DNA from: JAPSGM01 sp963777045
GTDB taxonomy: Bacteria > Chloroflexota > Limnocylindria > QHBO01
Reading direction: 5' to 3'
Length of the DNA stretch: 64,000 nucleotides
NCBI GenBank assembly: GCA_963777045.1
Contig: CAVZPD010000009.1
Location: 372,001 to 436,000 of the forward strand
In this document: in pieces, positions 1-8,396 of the stretch
How positions within the stretch are numbered: the stretch's first letter is position 1
Layout of the letters: every line of letters begins with the position of its first letter
The notes under the pieces: model-generated
Told to the model about the DNA's origin: nothing
Seen by the model: the letters and a program-made list of their open reading frames with translations, nothing else
Databases searched by the model: none
Translations under genes and position numbers: made by a program

Positions 1-1
1 G

Positions 2-322
2 GCGGCCGCCGCGGGCGAGGAGCGGGCGGCGCTTGCGATCGAGGTGTTCGTGCGGCGCGCCGCGGCCGGGATCGCCGCCGTCGCCGTCGCCCTGCCGGCC
101 GTCGACGCCCTCGTCTTCACGGCGGGCATCGGCGAGCACGCCGGTGACGTGCGCGCTGCGATCTGCAGCAGGCTGGCCGTGCTGGGACTGCCCGCCGTCC
201 TCAACCACGGATCGGACGAGGACGAGATCCTCAGCCTCCCCGGCTCGCGGGTGCGGGTGCTGCGCGTCGAGGCGCGGGAGGACCTGGTCATCGGTCGAGA
301 GGTGGCGCGCCTGCTCGACTGA
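2..322 (+). CDS. ackA: Acetate kinase, C-terminal part (5' end outside window)
   Basis: About 106 residues of an open frame that enters from the left edge. The segment with TAGIGEHAGDVRAAIC matches the conserved C-terminal part of acetate/butyrate kinases (FTAGIGEN...R), which closes the ASKHA-fold active site. The enzyme interconverts acetyl phosphate and acetate with ADP/ATP in the cytoplasm. The end, with VARLLD before the stop, is the usual end of the family. Nothing can be said about the N-terminal half or about a neighbouring pta gene. Confident at family level because the GIGEH motif is diagnostic. Confidence 0.88.
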   Translation, partial: AAAAGEERAALAIEVFVRRAAAGIAAVAVALPAVDALVFTAGIGEHAGDVRAAICSRLAVLGLPAVLNHGSDEDEILSLPGSRVRVLRVEAREDLVIGREVARLLD

Positions 323-423
323 GCAGGCCTACGGCCACGCGCGATCCTCCGGCACCCCAAGACCTGACGCTTGGCACTGGCGTCATCGCGGCAGCTGCTG
401 TCCTCTAGCGTGAGGAACTAGCG

Positions 424-936
424 ATGCATGGGGACCGTGTCGTGAAGGCATACGTGGTGTACGAATCGTTGTGGGGCAACACGCGGGCGATCGCGGAGGC
501 CGTGGCCGAGGGTATCGGTCCGGGAGCGAAAGCCGTCGCGACCGATGGCGTCACGGCCGACGAGCTCGCGGCGGCGGATCTGCTCGTTGCCGGCGCTCCG
601 GTCATCGCCTTCAGCCTGGCGAGCGACAAGGCGCGTAAGGACATCGCGCGCAGCGAAACGGCGGCGCCGAATCCGCCCGACGTGGAGCACCCGTCGATGC
701 GGGCGTGGCTTGAGAAGTTGCCGCATGCCGGTGCCCAGGCGGCAGCCTTCGAGACGCGCATCTGGTGGACGCCTCGAGGCGCCACCGGCGACATCGAGAA
801 GCGGCTGCGGGGCGCCGGATACCGAGTCGTTGCGAAGGCCGGCAAGTTCATGGTGGAGGGTAAGTACGGTCCGCTGCGCGACGGCGAGGTCGAGCGCGCG
901 CGGGCCTGGGGAAGGACGCTGGTGGCGTCGGAGTAG
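424..936 (+). CDS. Flavodoxin-family protein
   Basis: 170-residue protein beginning with a flavodoxin FMN phosphate loop, VVYESLWGNTRAIAEAVAEG, at residues 10-30 (T/S-x-x-G-N-T pattern). Later aromatic and acidic segments (TRIWWTPRGATGDIEK) fit the 50s/90s loops of short flavodoxins. ATG at 424 has a GAGGAA about 7 nt upstream; GTG at 442 would also give a standard flavodoxin start and is a real alternative. Probably a soluble FMN electron carrier. It stands alone between ackA and a convergent acetyltransferase, so its redox partner is unknown. Confidence 0.8.
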   Translation: MHGDRVVKAYVVYESLWGNTRAIAEAVAEGIGPGAKAVATDGVTADELAAADLLVAGAPVIAFSLASDKARKDIARSETAAPNPPDVEHPSMRAWLEKLPHAGAQAAAFETRIWWTPRGATGDIEKRLRGAGYRVVAKAGKFMVEGKYGPLRDGEVERARAWGRTLVASE

Positions 937-975
937 CCCACGACGACGGCACCGTGCCAGTCGCGCGAGCTCGGC

Positions 976-1461
976 TCAGCCGACCTCAGCCCGGGGCGCA
1001 TAGCGGACGCGCGCGAAGGGCCACGCAGTGGCCAGCCAGTCCCTGACCACCCGGTACAGGTCGGCATCTCGGTCGGCGTGGGCCGCGCTGACCCAGGACC
1101 GGACTTCGACATCGGCTCCATCCGTGCCTGGCTCGTCCGGGGGATAGATGTACACGCAGCCGATGACCTTGCCCGCGTCGTCCAGGACGGTGTAGGTGAA
1201 GCCGGTGCGTGCCGCGAAGTCCGCGGCGTGCCGCTCCAGGTCGCCGCGGTTCTGCTCCAGGCTCATCGGCTGCGGCCAGTCGCGTCCCGCGAAGCCGGGC
1301 GTGGCGCGGATGTGGCCGATGCTCGAGGTCCAGGCCAGGTGATCGGCCTCGTTGTGCTCCGGCCCAAGCGGCACCAGGTGGAATCCATCGGCGTAGAGCT
1401 CGCGCGGCACCTCGAATTGGTCGGGCACGAAGGGTGGGCGTCGTCGGCTGGCATCGGCCAT
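976..1461 (-). CDS. GNAT-family N-acetyltransferase
   Basis: 161 residues. The middle, with FTYTVLDDAGKVIGCVYIYP, is the beta4 region of the GNAT fold, followed by VRSWVSAAHADRDADLYRVV, which resembles the acetyl-CoA-binding beta4-alpha3 region although the classic Q/RxxGxG/A is not clear. The N-terminus (FEVPRELYADGFHLVPLGPEH) is typical of small stand-alone GNATs that act on unknown small molecules. ATG at 1461 was chosen because upstream sequence in the same frame is low-complexity Arg/Gly. Substrate unknown. It converges on the flavodoxin gene. The 281 bp between this start and the arsR start hold no convincing gene. Confidence 0.72.
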   Translation of the reverse strand: MADASRRRPPFVPDQFEVPRELYADGFHLVPLGPEHNEADHLAWTSSIGHIRATPGFAGRDWPQPMSLEQNRGDLERHAADFAARTGFTYTVLDDAGKVIGCVYIYPPDEPGTDGADVEVRSWVSAAHADRDADLYRVVRDWLATAWPFARVRYAPRAEVG

Positions 1462-1742
1462 GCTACCGCGTCGCGCGGGCGAATCCGTCCGCGTTCCCCG
1501 GACGGCCCGCCCGCGACACAAGGCACGTCCCTGGATACGCGCACGCCGGCGGGGACTTCCGCTGCACGGGAGGCCACGCCGCGCGTGTCCGCGGGACCTT
1601 CCCACGGGGAAGGAGAAGCGGGCCGCCGCGGGGCGACGCGACGAGCGGCGGGCCAGATGTCACACCCGGCCGGCCGATCGGCCCGTCCGGCCGCGCCACT
1701 CGGCACTGATGCGCATCCCCGCATATGTCCTATGCTCATGCC

Positions 1743-2096
1743 ATGGAACCGATCTACGAGCTCCAGGCCGAGGTCCTCAAGACGCTCGCGCACCCGCGGC
1801 GCCTCGAGATCGTCCATGAGCTTGCGCGCGGTCCCCGCACCGTCGGTCGCCTGGCCGATTCGCTGGGGCTGGCGCAGCCGAACGTTTCCCAGCACCTGGC
1901 GCTGATGCGTGCCAGCGGCGTGGTGGAGGCCGAACGAGACGGTCGCGAGATCCGCTACCGGCTCACCGACCCCGACATCATCGCCGCCTGCGGGCTGATG
2001 CGCCAGGCGCTGCAGCGGCGCCTGGCCCGGCTCGCCGCCCTTTCCCGGCGGGCTCCCGGCGCCCCCACCCCGGTCGCCAGCGGCGGCCGCCAATAG
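1743..2096 (+). CDS. ArsR-family winged-helix transcriptional regulator
   Basis: 117 residues if started at ATG 1743 (MEPIYELQAEVLKTLAHPRR); an in-frame ATG at 1725 adds six residues. It is a compact ArsR fold: helix 1 with LKTLAHPRRLEIVHEL, recognition helix GLAQPNVSQHLALMR, and wing VVEAERDGREIRYRLTD. No cysteine pair typical of metal-sensing ArsR proteins is visible, so a sulfur, redox or other ligand is more likely. It lies 12 nt upstream of the sulfur-relay genes on the same strand and probably controls them; sulfide-responsive ArsR regulators of sulfide oxidoreductase clusters are known. Confidence 0.88.
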   Translation: MEPIYELQAEVLKTLAHPRRLEIVHELARGPRTVGRLADSLGLAQPNVSQHLALMRASGVVEAERDGREIRYRLTDPDIIAACGLMRQALQRRLARLAALSRRAPGAPTPVASGGRQ

Positions 2097-2107
2097 GGAA
2101 TCGAACC

Positions 2108-2520
2108 ATGGACCAGACCGTCTCACTCGTCCTCTTCTCCGGGACGGACGACAAGCTGCAGTCGGCGGCGGTGATGGCCGCCGGTGCGGCCGCCGTCGGA
2201 AAGCCGGTGCACATCTTCCTCCAGTACTGGGCGCTCGACGCCTTCCGCCGGATCGCATCAACAACGACCACGGGCTGTCAGCCGAGGCAGGCCCGGTCGG
2301 GCACGCTGCGGTCGAGGCGCTGCGCGCCGCCGGCCAGGAGCCGTGGTACGAGACGCTGCGACAGGCGAAGGAGCTCGGCGAGGTCGAGATCCAGGCCTGC
2401 TCGCTGTCAATGGACCTTCTCGAAATCAAGCAGGACGACCTTGATCCGCTGGTCGACGGCGTGGAGGGCGTTGCCGCCTTCTTGATGGCTGCCGGCGACG
2501 GGCAGGTCGTCTTCATCTGA
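2108..2520 (+). CDS. DsrE-family sulfur-relay protein (frameshifted)
   Basis: Reads MDQTVSLVLFSGTDDKLQSA, then GAAAVGKPVHIFLQYWALDA, a DsrE/DsrF-like alpha/beta fold, and ends IQACSLSMDLLEIKQDD then GQVVFI. The frame breaks near 2250: adding one G in the run CGCCGGATC joins ALDAFRR to the continuation DRINNDHGLS, so I treat the break as a sequencing error. The Cys in QACSLSMD is the probable sulfur-carrying residue of this group. Role inferred: passes persulfide sulfur between TusA and its partners. First structural gene after the ArsR regulator. Confidence 0.75.
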
Positions 2521-2548
2521 CGACATGTACGCGGAGGCACGAACCGAC

Positions 2549-2782
2549 ATGACCATGTCCGCATTGCCCAGCGCGTCGACGCGCGAGGACTCTCCTGCCC
2601 GCTCCCGATCGTTCGCACCGCCATCGCCATCAAGGCGCTCAAGGCGGGCGAGCTGATCGAGGTGCTGGCGACCGATCCCGGATCGACCAAGGACTTCACC
2701 GCATGGGCCAAGACCACCGGCCACGAGCTGGTCGAGCATCGGTCGACGACGGCGTCTTCCGGTTCGTCCTGAGCGCAAGTGA
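2549..2782 (+). CDS. tusA: TusA/SirA-family sulfur carrier (frameshifted)
   Basis: About 77 residues across broken frames. The core VDARGLSCPLPIVRTAIAIK carries the diagnostic TusA CPxP motif whose Cys holds the persulfide, followed by GELIEVLATDPGSTKDFTAW, the usual second half. Single-base breaks lie near 2574 (between MTMSALPSA and VDARG), near 2741 (EHR to VDDGVFRFVLSA) and just before the stop. The start at ATG 2549 is a choice, not a certainty. A second TusA lies at 3401; duplicated TusA next to DsrE is typical of sulfide or thiosulfate oxidation clusters. Confidence 0.7.
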
Positions 2783-2791
2783 GGCACCCAT

Positions 2792-2917
2792 ACGACGACC
2801 ATCACCAAGCCAGAAACCTACCTCCCACCCGAGCTGATGGACGGGCTGGACGACCCGACGCCTGTCGAGGAGCTTGAACCATGGAAGAGGGCGCCAACAA
2901 GACCGGCGAGCTGCTGA
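2792..2917 (+). CDS. Possible very small protein between tusA and drsE2
   Basis: An open stretch reading TTTITKPETYLPPELMDG, then LDDPTPVEELEP, directly before the DrsE2 start. It has protein-like composition (Pro/Glu-rich, no Arg run) in a region where other frames look random, but there is no normal start codon; an ATG may have been lost at CATACG (2789-2794). It could be a small subunit, the N-terminal extension of the next protein, or noise. No family is recognised. Confidence 0.25.
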   Translation, partial: TTTITKPETYLPPELMDGLDDPTPVEELEPWKRAPTRPASC

Positions 2918-3375
2918 TCATCTGCGAGAGCGGTGACCTTGAGCGCACCTGGGCGACCACCATCCTCGCTTCCTCGGCCGCGGCGAGCGGCCAGAAGGTG
3001 AGCATCTTCTTCACCTTCTGGGGCTTCTTCCCGCTGGTCAAGCCGGGGATCCGGATCACCGGTGAAAACTGGATGCAGAAGATGCTGTCGTTCATGAATC
3101 GGCCTGGTATCGACCACGCCAAGACCAGCAAGTTCAACTTTATGGGCATGGGGCCGTGGATGATGAAGAAGCTCGCCAAGCGCTACGGCGTGGCCGAGCC
3201 GCGCGAGCTGTTGGAGATGGCCCAGGCCCTTGGCGTCGCCCTGATCCCGTGCCAGATGAGCATGGACATGATGGGCTTCAAGCGCGAGGACCTGATCGAC
3301 GGGCTCGAGGAGCCGGCCGGTGCGGCCACCGTGCTCCAGATGATTGCCGACGGCGCGACGCCGCTGTTCATCTGA
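2881..3375 (+). CDS. DsrE2 (DrsE_2)-family membrane-associated sulfur-relay protein
   Basis: 164 residues, intact. Begins GELLIICESGDLERTWATTI, continues with a hydrophobic aromatic segment VSIFFTFWGFFPLVK (about residues 40-55), and carries the signature LIPCQMSMDMMG (about 121-132), in which Cys is the sulfur-carrying residue of DsrE2-type proteins. The Met-rich middle (FNFMGMGPWMMKKLAKRYGV) is typical of the family. It works with TusA and a membrane FAD oxidoreductase in sulfane-sulfur transfer. ATG 2881 directly starts the family alignment. Confidence 0.87.
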   Translation: MEEGANKTGELLIICESGDLERTWATTILASSAAASGQKVSIFFTFWGFFPLVKPGIRITGENWMQKMLSFMNRPGIDHAKTSKFNFMGMGPWMMKKLAKRYGVAEPRELLEMAQALGVALIPCQMSMDMMGFKREDLIDGLEEPAGAATVLQMIADGATPLFI

Positions 3376-3400
3376 CGTGACTGAGAAGGAAGGAAGCGCC

Positions 3401-3646
3401 ATGAAGGTGCTCGAGGTACCGATCGACCGCACCATCGACGCTCGCGGCAGCTTTTGCCCCGGGCCGCTGATGGAGCTGATCCGCGCGATCCGCGAGGGTC
3501 AGGTCGGCGACATGATCGCCGTCTGGTCCAACGACTCGGGATCGCGCCTGGACATCCCGAAGTGGATCGAGAAGGCCGGGCATCGCCTGGTCGGCATCGA
3601 GACTCGCGACGGCTATGACGAGATCATCGTCGAGAAGCTTCGCTAG
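3401..3646 (+). CDS. tusA: Second TusA-family sulfur carrier
   Basis: 81 residues, intact, with a strong ribosome site (AAGGAAGGAA) 5-6 nt before ATG 3401. The segment TIDARGSFCPGPLMELIRAI carries the CPxP motif as CPGP, and DMIAVWSNDSGSRLDIPKWI is the conserved second half. It likely carries persulfide sulfur between DrsE2 and the downstream oxidoreductase. The preceding gene ends 25 nt upstream, consistent with one transcript. Confidence 0.87.
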   Translation: MKVLEVPIDRTIDARGSFCPGPLMELIRAIREGQVGDMIAVWSNDSGSRLDIPKWIEKAGHRLVGIETRDGYDEIIVEKLR

Positions 3647-3671
3647 GGAATCAAGAAGGAGCGCAGCATCG

Positions 3672-4826
3672 ATGCAACGCATCGTGGTTCTCGGCGGGGG
3701 TGTCGGCGGCACCCTCGTCGCGAACCTCCTCGTCAGGAAACTGAAGTCCGAGATCGACCGCGGCGACGCGTCGGTGACTGTGGTGGACGAAAAGGGCGAG
3801 CACATCTATCAGCCCGGCTACATGTACATCGCCATGGGGAACGAGAAGCCCGAGCGCCTGAAGAGGCCCGAGCGCTCGTTGCTCGACCGGCGGGTGCAGC
3901 TGGAGATCGGCCGGGCACAGAAGATCGACGTGGAGAAGCGCCAGGTCACCATCGAGGGGGACAGGACGCTCGACTACGACCAGCTCATCCTGGCTACCGG
4001 GTCACGGATCGTGCCCGAGGAGATCGAGCACTTCGACACCGAGGCGCACCACTTCTACGGGCCTGCTGAGGCGCAGCGGTTACGTGACGCGCTCAACGCG
4101 TTCACCGGTGGCCGCATCGTGATCGGTATCGCGGGCATGCCCTACAAGTGCCCGCCCGCCCCGCTGGAGGTGGCCTTCCTGATCGAGGACGAGCTGCGGC
4201 AACGCAAGCTGCGCGATAAGACGGAGATGCACTACTGCAGCCCCATCGGCCGCGCCTTCACCATCGAGAGCGTGTCCGAGATGGTCACGCCAATCCTGGA
4301 GGAGAAGGGCATCGAGCTGCACACGTTCTTCAATGTCGAAACCATCGATCCGGAGAAGAAGACGATTGGCAGCCTGGAGGGCGAGGAGCTGCCGTACGAC
4401 CTGCTGGTCCTGGTGCCGCCGCACAAGGGCGCGCAGATCGTGGTGGATGCCGGGTTGGCGCCGCCATCGGGCTGGCTTCCGACCGACCACCACACCCTGG
4501 AGGTCAAGGGCCATCCCGAGATCCATGCCCTGGGTGACGGCACCGACCTGCCGTTGTCGAAGGCCGGCTCGACGGCCCATTTCGAGGCGCCGGTGGTGGC
4601 GGAGCGCGTGTCGGCCGTGGTCAAGGGCGAGAAGCCGAGCGGGAAGCATGTCTCCTACGAGGGCAAGGTGATGTGCTTCTTCGAGGTCGGTGACGGCAAG
4701 GGCACGCTGCTGCAGTTCGACTACGAGCACCCGCCCAAGCCGCCGAAGCCGAATCGGTTCTGGCACCTGGGCAAAATCGTCTTCAACAAGACGTACTGGC
4801 ACACCGTTCCAAGGGGACGCATCTAG
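3672..4826 (+). CDS. NAD(P)/FAD-dependent oxidoreductase, sulfide:quinone oxidoreductase-like
   Basis: 384 residues, intact. The N-terminal dinucleotide fold IVVLGGGVGGTLVANLLVRK is the FAD-binding GxGxxG, TVVDEKGEHIYQPGYMYIAM is the conserved Q-P-G/Y segment of SQR-type enzymes, and HALGDGTDLPLSKAGSTAHF is the C-terminal FAD-binding motif. Cysteines at MPYKCPPAP and MHYCSP are in positions used for sulfide chemistry in this superfamily. It probably oxidises sulfide or persulfide at the membrane and reduces quinone, with the TusA/DsrE proteins as sulfur shuttles. ATG 3672 follows an AAGAAGGAGCG ribosome site. Terminal gene of the sulfur cluster, converging on hisIE. Confidence 0.87.
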   Translation: MQRIVVLGGGVGGTLVANLLVRKLKSEIDRGDASVTVVDEKGEHIYQPGYMYIAMGNEKPERLKRPERSLLDRRVQLEIGRAQKIDVEKRQVTIEGDRTLDYDQLILATGSRIVPEEIEHFDTEAHHFYGPAEAQRLRDALNAFTGGRIVIGIAGMPYKCPPAPLEVAFLIEDELRQRKLRDKTEMHYCSPIGRAFTIESVSEMVTPILEEKGIELHTFFNVETIDPEKKTIGSLEGEELPYDLLVLVPPHKGAQIVVDAGLAPPSGWLPTDHHTLEVKGHPEIHALGDGTDLPLSKAGSTAHFEAPVVAERVSAVVKGEKPSGKHVSYEGKVMCFFEVGDGKGTLLQFDYEHPPKPPKPNRFWHLGKIVFNKTYWHTVPRGRI

Positions 4827-4900
4827 GACTCCCTGCTCGGCTTCCCCCTTGCGTGGGGGGCGGTACCCGGTGCGGTGCCGCCGCTTTCTGCGTTCCCGTC

Positions 4901-5064
4901 TCGTAGATCGCGCTGCTGGCGCAGGAGGCCCGCTACGCTGCTGCCGCGATCTATCGGGCTGCGGGAGCGTGAGCGCGCCGTCGGCGCACGTCGCGTGCCG
5001 GACCCCGATAGATGCTCGAGACCGCGCAGAACCGGTGCAGGGGCGCCGACCGCGATAGATCGCG
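4901..5064. repeat. Intergenic array of four CGATAGATCG-type words
   Basis: At the convergent junction between the oxidoreductase and hisIE lie TCGTAGATCGCG (4901), CGCGATCTATCGGG (4945), CCCGATAGATG (5004) and CGCGATAGATCGCG (5051). Gaps between copies are about 32, 45 and 36 nt. The last is a perfect short hairpin or palindrome CGCGAT/ATCGCG. The words overlap the open tail of the hisIE frame, whose true stop is unresolved. Function unknown; compare arrays at 28007, 36899 and 57298. Confidence 0.55.
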
Positions 5065-5656
5065 GTCAGGCGGTGGCGCCGCCAGCACCGCTTCGACCTC
5101 GGCCAGCTGATCCCGCGCGGCCAGCACCACCAGCAGGTGGTAGAGCAGGTCGGCCGCCTCACCGCGCAGCTCGTTATCGGTCCCGGCCAGGGCCGCCCCG
5201 GCCACCTCGCCGGCCTCCTCGTCACCTTCTCGGCTGGACGGCGAGGCCCGCCGGCGAGCAGCCGAGCGGTGTAGGAGTCCGCGGGATCGGCGACGGCGCT
5301 CCGCGATCGTCCGCTCCAGGTCATGCAGGCCGAAGCCCGCCGCGGGGGCGACATCATCGGTGAAGCAGGAACGCGATCCGGTGTGGCATGCGGGACCCGC
5401 AGGACGGACCCGGTACAGGATGGCGTCGGCATCGCAATCGGCCGCCAGCTCGACCACGTGCATCACGTTCCCGCTCGTGGCGCCCTTGCGCCACAGCTCG
5501 TCCCGGGATCGGGACCAGAAATGCGCCTCGCCGGTGCGCTCGGTGGCGGCGACGGCCTCGGCATTGGCCCAGGCCAGCATCAGCACCTCGCCGGAGTCGG
5601 CGTCCTGGACGACCACCGGCAGCAGGTCGGTCGCGAACGCCGGGCGGCGGGCTCAC
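4951..5656 (-). CDS. hisIE: Phosphoribosyl-AMP cyclohydrolase / phosphoribosyl-ATP pyrophosphatase (frameshifted)
   Basis: Bifunctional HisI-HisE. The HisI part has LPVVVQDADSGEVLMLAWAN, HFWSRSRDELWRKGATSGN and the metal-binding CHTGSRSCF; the HisE part has EEAGEVAGAALAGTDNELRG then EAADLLYHLLVVLAARDQL. Together they hydrolyse PR-ATP and open PR-AMP in histidine synthesis. Frames break near 5290 and 5225 (the piece DSYTARLLAGG sits in another frame) and near the N-terminus, where GTG at 5656 overlaps the probable hisF stop. The open frame runs to 4951, but homology ends near 5070, so the 3' end is approximate. Last gene of the his operon. Confidence 0.82.
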
Positions 5657-6463
5657 CCAAGCCACGCGGCCACCTCTCTCGGGCGTGGGCGCCGCAACCA
5701 GCGGCCGAACCGGCAGGCCGCGCTCGGCCAGGGCGGCCTTGAGCTCCGGGATGGTCACTAGTCGCCGATGCAGCAGCGAGGCCAGCAGGGCGGCGGAGGC
5801 GCCGCCGGCATCGAGTGCCGCCAGGATGTCATCCGCGCTCCCGGCACCGCCGCTCGCGATCACGGGCACCGGCACCGCGTCGCTGACCGCGCGCGTCAGC
5901 TCCAGGTCATAGCCCGAGCGCGTCCCGTCGCGGTCGATGCTGGTCAGGAGCACTTCGCCCGCGCCGCGTTCGACCGCCTCGCGCGCCCAGGCCACCGCCT
6001 CGCGGCCGCTGTCGGCCGTGCCCGAGACGCCGCGCACCGACCAGCCGCTGCCGTCGGCCGCGCGGGCGGCGTCGATCGAGATGACCAGCGACTGCGAGCC
6101 GAGCCGGGCGGCTATCCGGTCGAGCAGGCCGGGGTCTCGCAGCGCGGCCGAGTTGACGGAGACCTTGTCGGCTCCCGCGTCCAGGAAGGCGGCGGCATCG
6201 GCCAGGGAGGCGACGCCGCCGCCCACCCCCAGCGGAACGTCCAGGGCCGTGGCCGCCCGCGAGATGAGGTCGAGCAGGGCCGGGCGTCTGTCCTGCGTGG
6301 CGCCGACGTCCAGGATCACGATCTCGTCCGCCCCCTCCTCGGCGTACCGCGTCGCGAGCTCCACCGCGTCGCCCGCGTCCTGGAGGTCGGCGAAGCGCGT
6401 GCCCTTCACCACGCGTCCGTCGGTCACGTCCAGGCAGGCGATCAGCCGCTTACGCAGGCTCAC
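5653..6463 (-). CDS. hisF: Imidazole glycerol phosphate synthase, cyclase subunit
   Basis: (beta/alpha)8 barrel with both catalytic aspartates visible: LIACLDV near residue 11 and VISIDAARAADG near 130. Phosphate-binding loops GVGGGV and VIASGGAGS are present. It closes the imidazole ring using ammonia from HisH. GTG 6463 overlaps the hisA stop by 4 bp. The frame does not stop at the expected place: it runs into hisIE unless a one-base indel near 5670 brings TGA 5655-5653 into frame, giving about 270 residues against the usual 250-260. Confidence 0.86.
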
Positions 6464-7192
6464 CGGCCACCCGGGCTGGACACTGCCGCGACCGCTTCGG
6501 CCGGGCCGATGGATCCATTGAGGAGTGCCAGCCCGACGACCGCGCCGTCCAGGCCGATGCGCTGCAGCGCCAGCAGGTCATCCACCGAGCCGATGCCTCC
6601 CGCTCCGCCCAGCCAGGCCCGGGAGGCCTCGCGGAACGCGGCGAGCAGTCCCAGGTTCGGCCCCGCGAGGGTCCCGTCCCGATGCGTATCGGTGACGAGG
6701 AGGCCCGCGGCACCGTCCGCCACCAGGCGCGAGCCGATCTCCGGCGGGTCGCCACGGCCTCCCGCAGCCAGCCGTCGACGGCGAGCCGCCCGTCGCGCAG
6801 GTCCAGCGAGACGAGGATGCGGCCCGGCCAACGCGCGGCGCACGCGCGACGAAGCCGCGCCTCCAGCGCAGCGGTACCCAGGATCGCGAAGTCGACCCTG
6901 CATCCGCGAAGAGTGCGGCCACGGCCTCCACCGTGCGCAGGCCGCCGCCCGACTGGATGTGGATCGCAGGGGCCGCGCGCTCGCGCGACCTCGGCGATCC
7001 GCTGCCAGCTGCCGCGGTTCGCCCGCCCGCGCCCCTTCGAGGTCCACCAGGTGCAGCCGCCGTACCCGCCGCCGCCCACTGCCGGGCGAGGCCAGCCGGA
7101 TCCGGTACGCCCTCGATCACCCGCTGGTAGTCGCCCTGCTGCAGCCGGACGCTGCGCCCGCCGATCAGGTCGATCGCGGCGATCAGCTCCAC
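6460..7192 (-). CDS. hisA: ProFAR isomerase (1-(5-phosphoribosyl)-5-[(phosphoribosylamino)methylideneamino]imidazole-4-carboxamide isomerase), multiply frameshifted
   Basis: Start GTG 7192 reads ELIAAIDLIGGRSVRLQQGD, the diagnostic HisA N-terminus with its catalytic Asp. Later pieces VDFAILGTAALEARL, ILVSLDLRDGRLAVDGWL, VTDTHRDGTLAGPNLGLL and GGAGGIGSVDDLLAL cover the rest of the barrel but are spread over all three frames, with at least four one-base breaks in 730 bp. The gene body is otherwise full length. Overlaps hisH (10 bp) and hisF (4 bp). It is the worst-affected gene in the window. Confidence 0.82.
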
Positions 7193-7808
7193 GCCACAGC
7201 CTCCGCCGGGGAGCGGTCGAGCATGCCGCCGGCCCAGGCGGCCAGCAGCGAACGCCCGACGCCGCCGCTCTTCTCGGGATGGAACTGGGTGCCGAGCACC
7301 GATCCGGACCGGACCACCGACGGGAAGCGGAAACCGTCGACCTCCGTCCAGCCGGCGACGCCGCCCGGATCGGCGGGGTCCAGCCAGTAGCCGTGCACGA
7401 AGTAGGCGTCGAAGGTCCCTGCCGCCAGCTCAACACGATTCCAGCCGATGTGCGGCACGCGCATCGGTCCACCGACAGCCGCGGGTGGGAAACGGCGGCA
7501 GATGCCGGGGAGGAGCCCCAGGCCGGGCGCGTCGTCCTCCTCGGATGCATCGAGCAGCAGCTGTGCGCCCAGGCAGATGCCCAGGAAGGGGCGCCCCCGG
7601 CGACCCACTCCCGCATCGGTTCAACCATGCCCTGGCGTGTGAGCGTCTCCATCGCCGACCCGGCCGCGCCCACGCCGGGCAGGACCAGCCGCTCCGCGTC
7701 CGCCAGCTCGGCCGGCCTGCGGGCCAGGCGAGCATCGGCCCCGACCGCGGTGAAGGCGCGCAGGACGGAACGCGTATTGCCGGCCCCGAAGTCGACGACC
7801 GCGATCAC
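7183..7808 (-). CDS. hisH: Imidazole glycerol phosphate synthase, glutamine amidotransferase subunit (frameshifted)
   Basis: Class I glutamine amidotransferase. It starts at GTG 7808 (IAVVDFGAGNTRSVLRAF) and has the nucleophile elbow GICLGAQLLL, the HIGWN motif and the C-terminal GTQFHPEKSG with catalytic His and Glu. It supplies ammonia to HisF. One frame break lies near 7605 between the MREWVAGG segment and FLGICLG. Its start overlaps the hisB stop as GTGA. About 208 residues, normal length. Confidence 0.87.
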
Positions 7809-8396
7809 CGCAGCGTTCCCTTGCTGCTGGGGCTCTCGCCGGCCAGGCGGGGATCCGGCTCCGCGGCCTGCCGCAGGGCACGTGCCAACGCCTTCATGGC
7901 TCCCTCCACCAGGTGGTGCGAGCTGCGCGCCTTGCGCACCTCCAGGTGCACCGCGAACCGACCTTCGCGTGCCAGCGTCTCCACGAAGTGGGGCCAGAGC
8001 TCCAGCCACACGTTGATGCCGGTCAGCGGATCCGGGCGCGGCTCGACGTCCGCGTAGCCGCGACCACCCAGGTCCAGCGCGCAGAGCGCCAGCGCCTCGT
8101 CCATCGGCAGGCGCACGTCGCCGTAGCGGCGAATACCGGTGCGCTCACCCAGCGCCTCGTCGAGCGCACGGCCCAGCACCAGCGCCACGTCCTCCACGGT
8201 GTGGTGCTCGTCCACGTGCAGGTCACCGGTCGCCCTGACCTCGAGGTCCAGCAGGCCATGGCGCGCCAGGAGGGTCAGCAGGTGGTCCAGGAAGCCGATG
8301 CCCGTCTCGACATCGGCGCTCCCGGCCGTCGAGGTCCAGCCTGACCCGGACCGATGTCTCAGCCGTCGTGCGCTCCGCCGTCCCGACGCGGCTCAT
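7805..8396 (-). CDS. hisB: Imidazoleglycerol-phosphate dehydratase (frameshifted)
   Basis: The Mn-binding His motifs DEHHTVEDVALVLG and SSHHLVEGAMKALARAL are both present, with the N-terminus MSRVGTAERTTAETSVRVRL, typical of monofunctional bacterial HisB (about 196 residues). A one-base break lies near 8315 between LDLDG and the VETGIGFLDHLLTLL segment. It dehydrates IGP to imidazole-acetol phosphate. ATG 8396 overlaps the hisC stop by 4 bp. No phosphatase domain is attached. Confidence 0.87.

Noticed and set aside
2250..2260. Programmed ribosomal frameshifting in the DsrE gene and others
   Set aside because: No slippery heptamer or downstream structure is common to the breaks, and they occur many times in housekeeping genes such as hisA, trpC and aroC. 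Sequencing or assembly error explains them better.
4080..5432. Long minus-strand open frame opposite the FAD oxidoreductase
   Set aside because: It mirrors a conserved plus-strand gene in high-GC DNA where antisense frames are often open; only its 5' part overlaps true hisE coding sequence.
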